From Deltaproteobacteria bacterium (lineage in GTDB: Bacteria; Desulfobacterota; GWC2-55-46), in NCBI GenBank assembly GCA_016219075.1, contig JACRCJ010000192.1, positions 1-14,120 on the forward strand: a stretch of 14,120 nt of DNA, given 5' to 3'. The position numbers and the translations under genes are program-made. Numbering within the stretch: the first letter of the stretch is position 1; each line of letters begins with the position of its first letter. Shown one piece after another: positions 1-6,769 of the stretch. Under the pieces are notes generated by a model that had not been told where the DNA came from, did not search any database, and worked only from the letters and a program-made list of their open reading frames with translations.

Positions 1-228
1 AAGCTCGCGGAGATCTGTGGTGAGTATCTTTCCAAGGGGTCCCAGGTGTATGTCTCCGGTAAGTTCACCTCGCGTAGCTGGGATGACTAGGACGGTAACA
101 AGAAGTACACAACCGAGATCATCATAAACAAGCTCCAGATGCTCGGGGGCAAGAAGCAGGAGGGCAAACAGGGGGGAGAGTCTGCCGGTGAGCATGTGGG
201 GACGGATGAGGCCGACGTCCCGTTCTAA
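1..228 (+). pseudogene. ssb: Single-stranded DNA-binding protein (SSB), 3' part, with in-frame amber codon
   Basis: The frame starting at base 1 reads as the second half of a bacterial SSB OB fold: LAEICGEYLSKGSQVYVSGK, then SRSWDD, then GNKKYTTEI and LQMLGG. A short Gly/Gln-rich linker follows, and the last residues are ADVPF, the acidic-Pro-Phe tip that recruits SSB partner proteins. SSB coats single-stranded DNA during replication and repair. Codon 30 of the visible part is TAG (bases 88-90), between SWDD and DGNKKY, where related SSBs usually have Lys, Gln or Glu. The frame is otherwise open to TAA at 226-228, with no indel. At least four other genes in the window end in TAG, so TAG is a normal stop here. 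The locus is therefore a recent pseudogene, a readthrough gene or a sequence error. The 5' half lies outside the window. Family assignment is secure; functional state is unknown. Confidence 0.85.
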
Positions 229-238
229 GGCTATTCCC

Positions 239-352
239 AGGATCACAAAAAGGATCACAACAGTCCACTTATCCACAGGGCGGATCACGAAAAGGATCAC
301 GGTTTTGTCTCAAGATGTATTGCTTTGTATCACTTTGTATCACTTTGTCTCA
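239..352. repeat. Direct-repeat array around a DnaA box
   Basis: GGATCAC occurs four times, starting at 240, 252, 282 and 294. These form two pairs, each with a 12-bp period and an A-rich spacer (GGATCACAAAAAGGATCAC and GGATCACGAAAAGGATCAC). Between the pairs lies TTATCCACA, a perfect DnaA-box consensus. Further right, CTTTGTATCA is repeated at 323-332 and 333-342, with a one-mismatch copy (CTTTGTCTCA) at 343-352. ATCAC is common to the four first repeats and two of the later ones. The arrangement resembles iterons or an initiator- or regulator-binding array. No replication initiator gene is visible, so the function is not known. Confidence 0.55.
269..277 (+). promoter_or_regulatory. DnaA box, perfect consensus TTATCCACA
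   Basis: The 9-mer TTATCCACA matches the high-affinity DnaA box exactly and lies midway between the two GGATCAC repeat pairs. A single box can arise by chance; the symmetric placement inside a repeat array and the adjoining ssb are what make it worth recording. Confidence 0.45.
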
Positions 353-362
353 GGTAAAAAAG

Positions 363-415
363 AAGCCCTAAACTCTTGGATTCACTGATAATCCTTGATT
401 TTAGGGCTTTTATTT
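363..415. terminator. Bidirectional Rho-independent terminator between ssb and tRNA-Glu
   Basis: The perfect 10-bp arms AAGCCCTAAA (363-372) and TTTAGGGCTT (400-409) enclose a 27-nt loop that can form its own GGATT/AATCC stem. On the plus strand the stem is followed by TTTATTTATT; on the minus strand it is followed by CTTTTTT. It can therefore end both the rightward ssb transcript and the leftward tRNA transcript. Confidence 0.75.
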
Positions 416-417
416 AT

Positions 418-493
418 TGGCGGTCCTAACGGGAGTCGAACCCGTGTTTTAGCCTTGAGAGGGCCACGTCCTGGGCCACTAGACGATAGGACC
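418..493 (-). tRNA. tRNA-Glu (anticodon CUC)
   Basis: The reverse complement folds as a complete 76-nt cloverleaf. The acceptor stem pairs GGTCCTA with TAGGACC, with discriminator G and an encoded CCA end. The D arm contains GTCTAGTGGCCCAGGAC, characteristic of tRNA-Glu. The anticodon stem TGGCC/GGCTA carries the loop CTCTCAA, giving anticodon CTC. The T arm is ACGGG-TTCGACT-CCCGT. It decodes GAG. It has its own promoter just upstream and a terminator just downstream, so it is probably a monocistronic unit. Confidence 0.95.
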
Positions 494-510
494 ATAAGTT
501 TAGCCTTAAA

Positions 511-540
511 AAGATAACTTAAATAAGACCGCCTTGTCAA
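511..540 (-). promoter_or_regulatory. sigma70-type promoter of tRNA-Glu
   Basis: Reading the minus strand, TTGACA (535-540) is a perfect -35. It is followed after 18 bp by TATCTT (511-516), 4 of 6 matches to the -10 consensus. The predicted start lies near 504, about ten bases before the mature tRNA 5' end at 493. Confidence 0.7.
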
Positions 541-966
541 TGAGAATAACGCATCCGCGGCGGTAAAAAGCCTTAAGACTTCCAGCGGGCCCCGGGAAGA
601 TTAAAATTCTCCGTCATTATATGGCGGAGAATTTTGATGGTACGGAGAAATCATTTATATTTGCCACTCCTTGACCCGCCGCTAAAGCGATGGGATTGCG
701 GAGTGGCACGCCCATTCAAGTAAACTGCTACCGCCTGAAGGCGACAGCCTTGGCTTCGTCTGTAAGCCGGCTAAAGTTCATCTGTCACCCCAACACGGCC
801 CTCCCCCGTCAAGGAGGAGGGGGATAAAGACCCGTTCCAGGCCCCTTCGGTACATGCTGAAGTCTTCGCCTCAAGGCACGGGTTTTTCTCCCGTTCCCGG
901 AAAGGGACAATAAGTGGTGCGATCCCGCCTTAAAAAAAACCGCTTAGAGATTGCTTAGTCGCTTTA
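541..966. other. Non-coding, hairpin-rich intergenic DNA
   Basis: No credible gene is seen. Three structured parts stand out. First, a 14-bp inverted repeat with one mismatch, 603-616 (AAAATTCTCCGTCA) against 622-635 (TGGCGGAGAATTTT), with a 5-nt loop. Second, a perfect 9-bp inverted repeat TGCCACTCC (662-670) / GGAGTGGCA (700-708), followed by short hairpins at CCGCCTGAAGGCG and GGCTTCGTCTGTAAGCC. Third, a CCCTCCCCC...GGAGGAGGGGG stem near 799-823 that resembles module C of the composite repeat found elsewhere in the window. The middle part could be a decayed insertion-sequence end or a structured RNA; no transposase remains. Confidence 0.5.
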
Positions 967-1163
967 GCAGGCTGCTGAAAAACAGCCTACTAAGGCAATC
1001 CATGGATGGATTGCCAAATTGCGAGGCTTAAAAAGCCAAGCAATTTGTGAGATTTGGCTGAATTCATTTCAGACAAATCGTTGCTGAAAAAGCCATGGAA
1101 GGACTTTTTCAGCATCCTGTTAGTTCATCGCGATAACAATCGACGGCTTTTTCAGCAGCCTGC
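967..1163. mobile_element. MITE-like element, 197 bp, with 16-bp perfect terminal inverted repeats
   Basis: GCAGGCTGCTGAAAAA at 967-982 is the exact reverse complement of TTTTTCAGCAGCCTGC at 1148-1163. The interior is a run of consecutive hairpins: GGCAATCCAT/ATGGATTGCC (994-1015, 2-bp spacer), CAAATTGC/GCAATTTG (1015-1047) with nested GGCTT/AAGCC, GATTTG/CAAATC (1051-1079) with nested CTGAA/TTCAG, and GCTGAAAAAG/CTTTTTCAGC (1083-1113), an internal partial copy of the terminal repeat. There is no transposase and no convincing ORF. This is the layout of a non-autonomous miniature inverted-repeat element moved in trans by an IS sharing its ends. I see no clear target-site duplication. Confidence 0.75.
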
Positions 1164-1219
1164 CAAAACGCTCCGACCGCAAACCCCTCAAACCCCCTTC
1201 CACCCACGCACTCCCGCCC

Positions 1220-2152
1220 CTACTCTTCCGCCGAAATTTTCACCGCTTTTATGAGGAGTTCAGTAGACTCCTTGAGCCTTGAGATCGCCTTTTTCAACTC
1301 CCCGTCCTTTGCCAGCCCTTCGGCCTCGGCCTTGGCGGCCTCCCCGGCCTTCATGATACCGGCCGCCTTCTTATCGTCCTGTTTTACGACCTGCGAGGCG
1401 AAGTAGAAGTACGCGTCGTTCCTCTTGAGCTCGTAGGCGAGGATATCCTTCTCGTCGGTGCCCGCTGGCCTGGGGAAGGTTATTATGTCCTGCTGCGAGT
1501 GTTTTATCTCTTTTATGGTGCTCGTTACGAGCCTGTAGGCGTCCTGCAGGTTTTCAAGGGCGCTGTCAAGCCTGTCTTCAGAGCTTGCGTTCTCTGCCGA
1601 CTCGTAGAGCGATCTGACCTCGGCTATCTTTTCTTTTGCCGCCGCGTTTCCTTCCTTGGCCAGAAGCCTCTCGGCGGTCTTCAAAAAGACGGCGACCTCG
1701 GCCATCCCCTTTTTTATCATGGCGGTCTTGCTTTCCCTGTCGCGCCGCTCGACGAGTATCAGCTCTTCCTGGATAACGAACTCCCGGACCGTTTTGTCAT
1801 CCGGGTTTTTGGCTATCGTTATCGCGTGTATCGCCCTCTGCGTGGACTCCGAGAAGTCTTCGAGCGAGAGATCGTAGTCCCCGGCCCCGTAGTGCACCAT
1901 CGCTTCCTTGGCCGAAGCCTCCGCCATCTTCACAAACGACATCGCCTCGCTGTTCTTCGACTCACTTACTATCATGGCGGTCGCCTTGAGGAACGCGCCG
2001 TGGGTCTTTATCTTATACTCAAGCTCTCTCTGGATATCCCTCTCCCAGGGTTTAAGTATCTCCTCATGGACGGGCCCGTCGGCCGCTATGGCCGCCGGGG
2101 AGTACGCCGCCGTCATAAAGAGGACCATGGCCGTCAAAATTATTTTAAACAT
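1220..2152 (-). CDS. Exported all-helical protein with three ~70-residue repeats, function unknown
   Basis: I do not recognise this 310-residue protein. Residues 1-24 are a Sec signal peptide ending AIAA-DG, so it is probably periplasmic. The mature part is charged and almost wholly helical. It can be read as three related units, about 45-112, 145-216 and 238-306. Each ends in a TPR-like helical hairpin with the pattern A..A..A....G.Y..AL..L.ES..L...AI; examples are GAGDYDLSLEDFSESTQRAI, EDRLDSALENLQDAYRLV and KDGELKKAISRLKESTELLI. There are no cysteines, no transmembrane helix after the signal, and no catalytic motif. A GGGGG ribosome-binding site lies just before the ATG. It follows the M1 peptidase gene by 41 bp on the same strand and is probably co-transcribed, which suggests a structural or partner role in the envelope. 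The stop is TAG. Confidence 0.8.
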   Translation of the reverse strand: MFKIILTAMVLFMTAAYSPAAIAADGPVHEEILKPWERDIQRELEYKIKTHGAFLKATAMIVSESKNSEAMSFVKMAEASAKEAMVHYGAGDYDLSLEDFSESTQRAIHAITIAKNPDDKTVREFVIQEELILVERRDRESKTAMIKKGMAEVAVFLKTAERLLAKEGNAAAKEKIAEVRSLYESAENASSEDRLDSALENLQDAYRLVTSTIKEIKHSQQDIITFPRPAGTDEKDILAYELKRNDAYFYFASQVVKQDDKKAAGIMKAGEAAKAEAEGLAKDGELKKAISRLKESTELLIKAVKISAEE

Positions 2153-2193
2153 CGCGTATGCCCCCGTTAGGTTGTTTGCTCGCTGTATTGGGT

Positions 2194-4323
2194 CTAATTG
2201 CCTCTGAAATCAAACCTCAACCTTCTGGAGCCGGAGAAGGTCCCTTTTTCGACCTTGCCCCCGGGCGTGAAGACTATGTAGCTCGAGTCTGAAAAATACC
2301 TGAGTCTTTTTCCGTTCATTGTTATCTTCTCCGGCTCCGCGTCGCCCGCGAAAAAGCACAGCGTCTTTGAAGGGTTGAACGGGTTCTTGACCGCCACGGC
2401 CAGAACCGTCCCGGCTTTGTCGTATCTTTTTTTGCCCACCTCGTAGTATGAGCCGGTGACTGTCAATTCTTTTGAAAGATACGGCTCTATCGTGGAGTAG
2501 AGTTTGTTTTCGCCGCTGCCGCCGAATATGAATACGGACTTCTCCCTTAAGTAGTCCTTGATATTGTCCGAGTCGGTCAACATCTTTATTCCATAATCGG
2601 CGGATATGGTCTGAGCGGTCTTTGAGTACTTGGCGCTGGCGATTTGATCCCTTGGGACTATGATGACCGCGTCCTTGTCGCCGAAAAACCCGGCAAGCGA
2701 CGCCGGGACCTCGTCGTCGGCAACGACCCTGAATGTCTGGTACTCAGGGTCTATCTCGAAAGAGACGGGTTCTCCGTGAAGCTCGAAAGAGACCCGTTCG
2801 GTCTCCTTCGAGACACGCACAGTCTTCCATTCCGTCCCCTTATCCGTGGTGAAAAACACGGGGAGGTCGAGGATGAACGGCGCTGTGTCCTCCTGCGATA
2901 TCTCAAACGATACCGTGGCCCCGCCCGCGGTGCCCTTGCTCTCCACTCCTTTGACTGAAAGTACGGGCCCGCCCGAGCGGGCGACCCACTGGTCGAAGAA
3001 CCATCCGAGGTCCCGGGCCGAGGCCTTCCCGAAGGCCTTTTCGATATCGGACCACGAGGCCCGTCTGAACGCGTTGGCGCGGTAGAACTCCTTTATACCC
3101 CTGTTGAAGGCATCGGGTCCGAGGAGGTTTTCAAGCATGTTGAATACCATCACCCCCTTGCCGTAGCCGACGGCCCTTGAGGCCGTCGAGGCGGAGTCCT
3201 TGAAGTCTTTAAGCGCAATGCCGTCCTTTCCGGCGAAGTTCCTGTAACCGAGGAGCTTGTTGAACCTGAACTCCCCCGGGTCCTCGACCCCTCCCCTTTT
3301 AGCGTAGAGGTAGTCGGCCGTGTATGTGGTGATGGCCTCAGACCAGTTGCCCCCGGAGCTGTCCACGAAGACCGAGTTCCCCCACCAGTTGTGCGCTATT
3401 TCGTGGCCTAAAGAGGTATCCGGTATGAAAGGCAGCCTCAATACCGTCGAACCCAGAAGCGTAAAAGACGGCATCCCGTAGCCGGTGGGGAGGAAGTTCT
3501 CGACCACGGCGAACTTCTTGAACGGGTAAGGCCCTATCATCCCCTGGTAAAGGTCGAGATACCCCTTGGTCTTATCGATATAGAGCCTTGTGAGCCCCGG
3601 GTCCTTCTCGAAAAAATAGGTGTATATCGCCACTCCCTTGTAGACCTCCTTCTCGACCGCGTACTTCGCGGCGACAAGGTCCATCCCGTCCACGGGGTGT
3701 TCGGTCTTCCACCGGCTTACATTATATCCCTTTTTGGCCGCCTTGACAGGCTCACCCTCCATTATCGCGGTGTAGCCCCCGGGAACGGTGACCGTGACAT
3801 CGTAGGAAGCTATGCCGCTCTCTTCCTGCGGGTACCAGAGCGAAGAAGAGGGAAGAAATATCCCCTCCTCCCCGATAACTCCGTCCTCGACATAGGCGAC
3901 ACCTCTTCTGATGTTCTCCCGCGCGGCGTCCATTCCGGGGAAGGTGCCGTGAAAACTCACGGCCACTCTCCGGTCTTTGCCCAAAGACCGCGCCGGGAGC
4001 CTTACGACCGTCTCGCTGGCCCGCTCGCCGGGGATATCCCTTGTGGTGAACTCAAGGGAGACGCCCGAGAGCTCCACCCTGTCGATAAAAGACCCGGAGC
4101 GTATCAGGAGCCGTAGTTCTTCAGCCCCCGGCCTGACGGCAATCCGGTCCTCTCCTGAGACTCGCAGAGAGCCTATGTCGACGGTAACATCCATGGTGTG
4201 GCTGGTGGCGATATTCTTCAGGCCGCTTGTTCCTTTTGCCTCGACGAGGGACCGGGCCGAGAGTCCCAGAGAAAAAAGCGTAAACGCCGCGAGGACGCAC
4301 GCCGGCTTCTTGATAGATACCAT
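2194..4323 (-). CDS. Exported M1-family (gluzincin) metallopeptidase
   Basis: Using the start chosen here the protein has 709 residues. Residues 1-23 form a signal peptide. The zinc site is HEIAH (about 307-311) followed by GNWSEAITTY with the third ligand Glu at about 329. A Tyr in VGYGKGVMVF (about 387) matches the catalytic Tyr of M1 enzymes, and FFDQWV follows. The N-terminal third is the beta-rich M1 saddle domain (SSSLWYPQEE). The usual aminopeptidase motif GAMEN is not seen; the equivalent stretch reads GYGMPSFTLLG. The HExxH-to-Glu gap is 17 residues, one shorter than the usual 18. The C-terminal ~170 residues are an extra domain of unknown role. I prefer the ATG at 4321-4323 over the one at 4360-4362 because it has GGAG six bases upstream, begins a clean signal peptide, and lies downstream of the likely promoter. 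It probably hydrolyses peptides in the periplasm. Confidence 0.88.
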   Translation of the reverse strand: MVSIKKPACVLAAFTLFSLGLSARSLVEAKGTSGLKNIATSHTMDVTVDIGSLRVSGEDRIAVRPGAEELRLLIRSGSFIDRVELSGVSLEFTTRDIPGERASETVVRLPARSLGKDRRVAVSFHGTFPGMDAARENIRRGVAYVEDGVIGEEGIFLPSSSLWYPQEESGIASYDVTVTVPGGYTAIMEGEPVKAAKKGYNVSRWKTEHPVDGMDLVAAKYAVEKEVYKGVAIYTYFFEKDPGLTRLYIDKTKGYLDLYQGMIGPYPFKKFAVVENFLPTGYGMPSFTLLGSTVLRLPFIPDTSLGHEIAHNWWGNSVFVDSSGGNWSEAITTYTADYLYAKRGGVEDPGEFRFNKLLGYRNFAGKDGIALKDFKDSASTASRAVGYGKGVMVFNMLENLLGPDAFNRGIKEFYRANAFRRASWSDIEKAFGKASARDLGWFFDQWVARSGGPVLSVKGVESKGTAGGATVSFEISQEDTAPFILDLPVFFTTDKGTEWKTVRVSKETERVSFELHGEPVSFEIDPEYQTFRVVADDEVPASLAGFFGDKDAVIIVPRDQIASAKYSKTAQTISADYGIKMLTDSDNIKDYLREKSVFIFGGSGENKLYSTIEPYLSKELTVTGSYYEVGKKRYDKAGTVLAVAVKNPFNPSKTLCFFAGDAEPEKITMNGKRLRYFSDSSYIVFTPGGKVEKGTFSGSRRLRFDFRGN

Positions 4324-4352
4324 CAATGTCTCCGCACCTTTCTTTGATCTTA

Positions 4353-4381
4353 AAGATAACATATTAAGACTCTTTGGTCTA
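4353..4381 (-). promoter_or_regulatory. Candidate promoter of the M1 peptidase operon
   Basis: On the minus strand TAGACC (4376-4381) and TATCTT (4353-4358) are spaced by 17 bp, each matching the sigma70 consensus at 4 of 6 positions. The predicted transcription start near 4346 lies between the two possible start codons and so supports the inner ATG at 4323. Confidence 0.4.
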
Positions 4382-4447
4382 CTCCCGCGCCTATCCCGCC
4401 TCTATGCGCGCTCCAAAGGGATGGCACTGAGGGCGGTTTTTAATCCT

Positions 4448-4580
4448 GCAATGAACCACCCCGCTGCAATTCTGGGGAGGGTGAAAACTTTTTTCACCCC
4501 CACCCTGCCCTCCCCCATCGAGGGGGAGGGTTTTTATAAGGAAACCCTGTAGCAAGCTACAGGGAATTTTGTGATTAATA
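4448..4580. repeat. Composite intergenic repeat, modules B-C (with terminator-like hairpins)
   Basis: The segment AATGAACCACCCCGCTGCAA starts a copy of the dispersed repeat, joined to module C. Module C consists of GGGTGAAAA/TTCACCC (4479-4499); the perfect 9-bp stem CCCTCCCCC (4508-4516) / GGGGGAGGG (4522-4530) followed by TTTTTATAA; and the perfect stem CCCTGTAGC/GCTACAGGG (4545-4564). The same string of elements, in the same order, occurs at 9507-9690. The middle stem plus T-run would act as a terminator on the plus strand, but no plus-strand gene lies immediately upstream, so a repeat identity is more likely. Confidence 0.7.
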
Positions 4581-4906
4581 TTAGGACAAATATAATCGGC
4601 TCAAGACTCCGCGACGCGCAAAAAACGCGGCTTTAAAAAGGATCTGTCCCAACGGCTGACAGGACCGGTCTAACAGGATGAAATAAGTCCTTCCATGGTT
4701 TTTTGTGCTGTAATCCTAATATTTTTGTGTTAAAAAAACGGTACGAGCTTTATAGTAAAGTGGTCACGCAAAAACTTAAAGAACCGGCACATCAAGGGTC
4801 ACTCCGAAGCTTTACAGGCGACCGGAACCTATTTCCCCGAACAATTTCGCGGTCCCCGGCCTGATATAACGGCTGTCCCGTAAGAGCGCGCCTTGTTCCG
4901 GTCTTC
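4581..4906. other. Intergenic region upstream of the zinc-ribbon/PilZ gene
   Basis: No gene is seen. The stretch is AT-rich up to about 4760, with a possible -10 element TATAGT at 4751-4756 but no good -35. The start of a c-di-GMP-riboswitch-like string (GGTCACGCA, 4762-4770) occurs, but the rest of that motif is missing. Confidence 0.4.
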
Positions 4907-4917
4907 AGGAGATATGG

Positions 4918-5577
4918 ATGGTCAAAATAGAATGTTCCAGGTGCGCAGTCTGGATACACCTCCCTTTCCACGGCAAGGAAGACCTGATCGAGTGTCCGCA
5001 CTGCGCAAAGACCACCCCTGTCAGGGATATATTCGTCTCCGGAGGCCCGTTCATTCTACACAGGGATATCCTTGTCAAGGACATGCAAAAATACAGGCGG
5101 CTTGTCTCAGAAGCGGAAAAAGAGATGGTCGGACTTCAAAAAAAGGGCGCCTCCTCAAGGGCGCATGAGATCTCAGCCAGGTCCCTGAGCCTCTTCGTCT
5201 CCGAGCTCAAGGAGATGCTTGACGGGTGCAGGGATATCGTCCGGCACAGCATGAACGGCGTCAAGGTCCGGTACGCCATCGACAGCAGGAAATACTACGG
5301 CAACATCATGAACTTAAGCGTCTCCGGCATCTGTCTTGAAGCGGGCAGGACCGCCTCAATCAACAGGCTGTGGAGCGACGCGAAGGTCCTTTTAAAAGGG
5401 GGGAAGGCCGGGCCTTTCACTGTCGGCGGAAAGATCATGTGGATCGGCAAAGGCGGACAGATGGGCATCAGGTTCTCAAATGTGGACGAGTCGACCATGG
5501 GCCTTATCAAGGGATATATACTCGAAAAGACCGGGAAGCGTGCCGGAGGAGCGTACCGCAAAGACAGGGAAGCTTGA
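4918..5577 (+). CDS. Zinc-ribbon plus PilZ domain protein (probable c-di-GMP receptor)
   Basis: The 219-residue protein starts at an ATG with AGGAG six bases upstream. Residues 1-35 form a zinc-ribbon-like module with C6-x2-C9 and C26-x2-C29 (CSRC and CPHC). Residues 60-110 are a charged helical linker that may form a coiled coil. Residues ~113-208 read as a PilZ domain: VKVRYAIDSRKYYGNIMNLSV leads into NLSVSGICLE, the (D/N)xSxxG part of the c-di-GMP-binding signature. The last strands include GGKIMWIGKGG and MGIRFSNV. The upstream RxxxR half is not well formed; basic residues are present at VRYAIDSR with different spacing, so ligand binding is uncertain. There is no signal peptide or membrane helix, so it is cytoplasmic. 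It stands alone between long non-coding stretches, and its partner system cannot be told from context. Confidence 0.78.
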   Translation: MVKIECSRCAVWIHLPFHGKEDLIECPHCAKTTPVRDIFVSGGPFILHRDILVKDMQKYRRLVSEAEKEMVGLQKKGASSRAHEISARSLSLFVSELKEMLDGCRDIVRHSMNGVKVRYAIDSRKYYGNIMNLSVSGICLEAGRTASINRLWSDAKVLLKGGKAGPFTVGGKIMWIGKGGQMGIRFSNVDESTMGLIKGYILEKTGKRAGGAYRKDREA

Positions 5578-6216
5578 ACGCGCGGTCAGAAGCGCCCCTG
5601 TCACGCAATCAAACCCTGCCCGGTCATAGATCCCCGCATCTCTTTAAGCCCGGCCATAGGTAATCAGCCACCTGAACCGTAACGGAGGGAAGCTGCGGGG
5701 TACTTACCCTAAGAGAGGTGAACCCTCCTGGGGCTTGAAAACCCGGGGGGTTTTCAGAACAAAGAACCACCCCGATGCAAGCAGTGGGGTATCTGAAAAT
5801 AACCTATGTTATTAGATGTTTTGTATTGTTTTTAACAAAACACCAGGTCCATTGCGTAGCGAGCATAAAGGAAAGAGAGCGAACAAGCCTCTGTATTTAT
5901 TGCGAGCGAACTTGACAGCGAGCCGAGCAATAGCCCCGAGGCGCCCGCCAGCGCAAAAAGGCCTTTTGTAAAGCGCAGCAAGCTGCTGGGTATTAGACCC
6001 TAAGAGAGAATAAAAAAACGGTATCGAATGAAACCGCCGCTGTAGCCCCGGCCTGCGGGGAGGGGTGCGATGGCAAATCCCTGAAAACCGCACTGTATGC
6101 AGTATAGCCTTGCTTCGATGCTCCGACGCTCCGGAATGTCAAAGACCTTGAAGACAACAACGGACTCTATGCCCTCTCAGGCATACCGCAACTCCCGAAA
6201 CGCGAAAAACCCACTC
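5578..6216. other. Long intergenic region with repeat modules A-B, otherwise non-coding
   Basis: About 640 bp lack a credible gene. 5721-5795 hold modules A and B of the composite repeat (separate entry). 5898-5932 hold a degenerate inverted repeat, TATTGCGAGCGAAC against CAGCGAGCCGAGCAATA, of the type of GCGAGC-rich dispersed repeats. 6168-6185 form a small perfect hairpin, TATGCC/GGCATA. The motif CCCTAAGAGAG appears twice (5708-5718 and 5998-6008). Nothing looks like a promoter for the minus-strand TPR gene, which reads into this region from the right. Confidence 0.45.
5721..5795. repeat. Composite intergenic repeat, modules A-B
   Basis: Module A here contains the perfect palindrome TGAAAACCC (5736-5744) / GGGTTTTCA (5748-5756) with a GGG spacer, preceded by AACCCTCCTGGGGCT. 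Module B follows directly: GAACCACCCCGATGCAAGCA then GTGGGGTATCTG, a stem with degenerate arms compared with the copy at 9507. Confidence 0.65.
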
Positions 6217-6675
6217 TCAGAGAGCCTTCGCCTCTTCTATAAACTTTCTCGGCATGGTCTGCGTCGGGTCTATGGCAAGCGATTTAAGCCACACATCTAT
6301 CGCCTCTTTCTTCTTGCCGCAGCCCCTGTAGGCGAGCCCCAGGAGGTTGTAGGACTCCGTATCCCTTGAATCTATCTTTATCAGGGACTCGAATATCCTG
6401 ACGGCCTGCTCAGGCTTGTTTATCTTGAGATAGACCGTGCCCATGTTGAAAAGCGTGTCGGTGTCGTCGGGGTCGAAGTTGAGGGCCTCTTTGTACTCCT
6501 CAAGGGCCTCTACCGACCTGCCCTGCTCGTCAAGCAGGTTGCCTACAGCCTGATGGTCGATGGACTTTTTCGGCTCGACATACCCGGCTCTCTCCTTGAT
6601 AAATGATGCCGTCGCCGTACCGGCCATCAGTACCGAAAGGATGGCCGCGATAGAGACGCGTTTGAAAAAGGTCAT
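6217..6675 (-). CDS. Exported TPR-repeat protein, paralogue 1
   Basis: The 152-residue protein starts at an ATG with a strong GAGGAGGT ribosome-binding site six bases upstream. Residues 1-23 are a signal peptide (ending GTATA-SF), so the mature protein is periplasmic. Residues ~41-142 form three tetratricopeptide repeats, with typical segments such as GRSVEALEEYKEALNFDPDD, LFNMGTVYLKINKPEQAVRI and YNLLGLAYRGCGKKKEAIDV. The protein ends soon after the third repeat (PRKFIEEAKAL). TPR domains bind proteins, so this is probably a scaffold or assembly factor. About two thirds of the mature residues are identical to the protein at 13657-14118. The next gene upstream on the same strand encodes a diheme cytochrome c but is separated by 392 bp and a terminator. 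Partner and exact function are unknown. Confidence 0.88.
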   Translation of the reverse strand: MTFFKRVSIAAILSVLMAGTATASFIKERAGYVEPKKSIDHQAVGNLLDEQGRSVEALEEYKEALNFDPDDTDTLFNMGTVYLKINKPEQAVRIFESLIKIDSRDTESYNLLGLAYRGCGKKKEAIDVWLKSLAIDPTQTMPRKFIEEAKAL

Positions 6676-6769
6676 ATTTTACCTCCTCTAACAGTGTCCT
6701 TAAAAAGTCCGTCCACAAAAAAACGCATGAACCAGTCCTACCCTCAGGGCATGGCAAAAAACAAAGAAC

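Noticed and set aside
88..90. Genome-wide reassignment of TAG to an amino acid
   Set aside because: Several well-supported genes in the window end at TAG with sensible protein ends, so TAG acts as a stop here.
188..388. A 66-codon open frame across the ssb end and repeat array
   Set aside because: It overlaps ssb in another frame and then translates the direct repeats (RITKRIT twice), which is what repeated DNA gives by chance; no ribosome-binding site.
1..493. An element integrated at the 3' end of tRNA-Glu, with ssb and the repeat array as its edge
   Set aside because: Attractive because tRNA 3' ends are common targets, but no repeat of the tRNA end and no integrase gene is visible within the window, so it cannot be supported.
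1499..2170. A 223-codon open frame on the plus strand opposite the helical repeat protein
   Set aside because: It is antisense to a gene with a signal peptide, ribosome-binding site and internal repeats; the antisense product shows none of these.
4762..4850. Possible c-di-GMP (GEMM) riboswitch before the PilZ gene, starting GGTCACGCA
   Set aside because: Only the first few bases resemble the motif. The second conserved segment (GGACGCAAAGCC-like) and the paired helices are not present.
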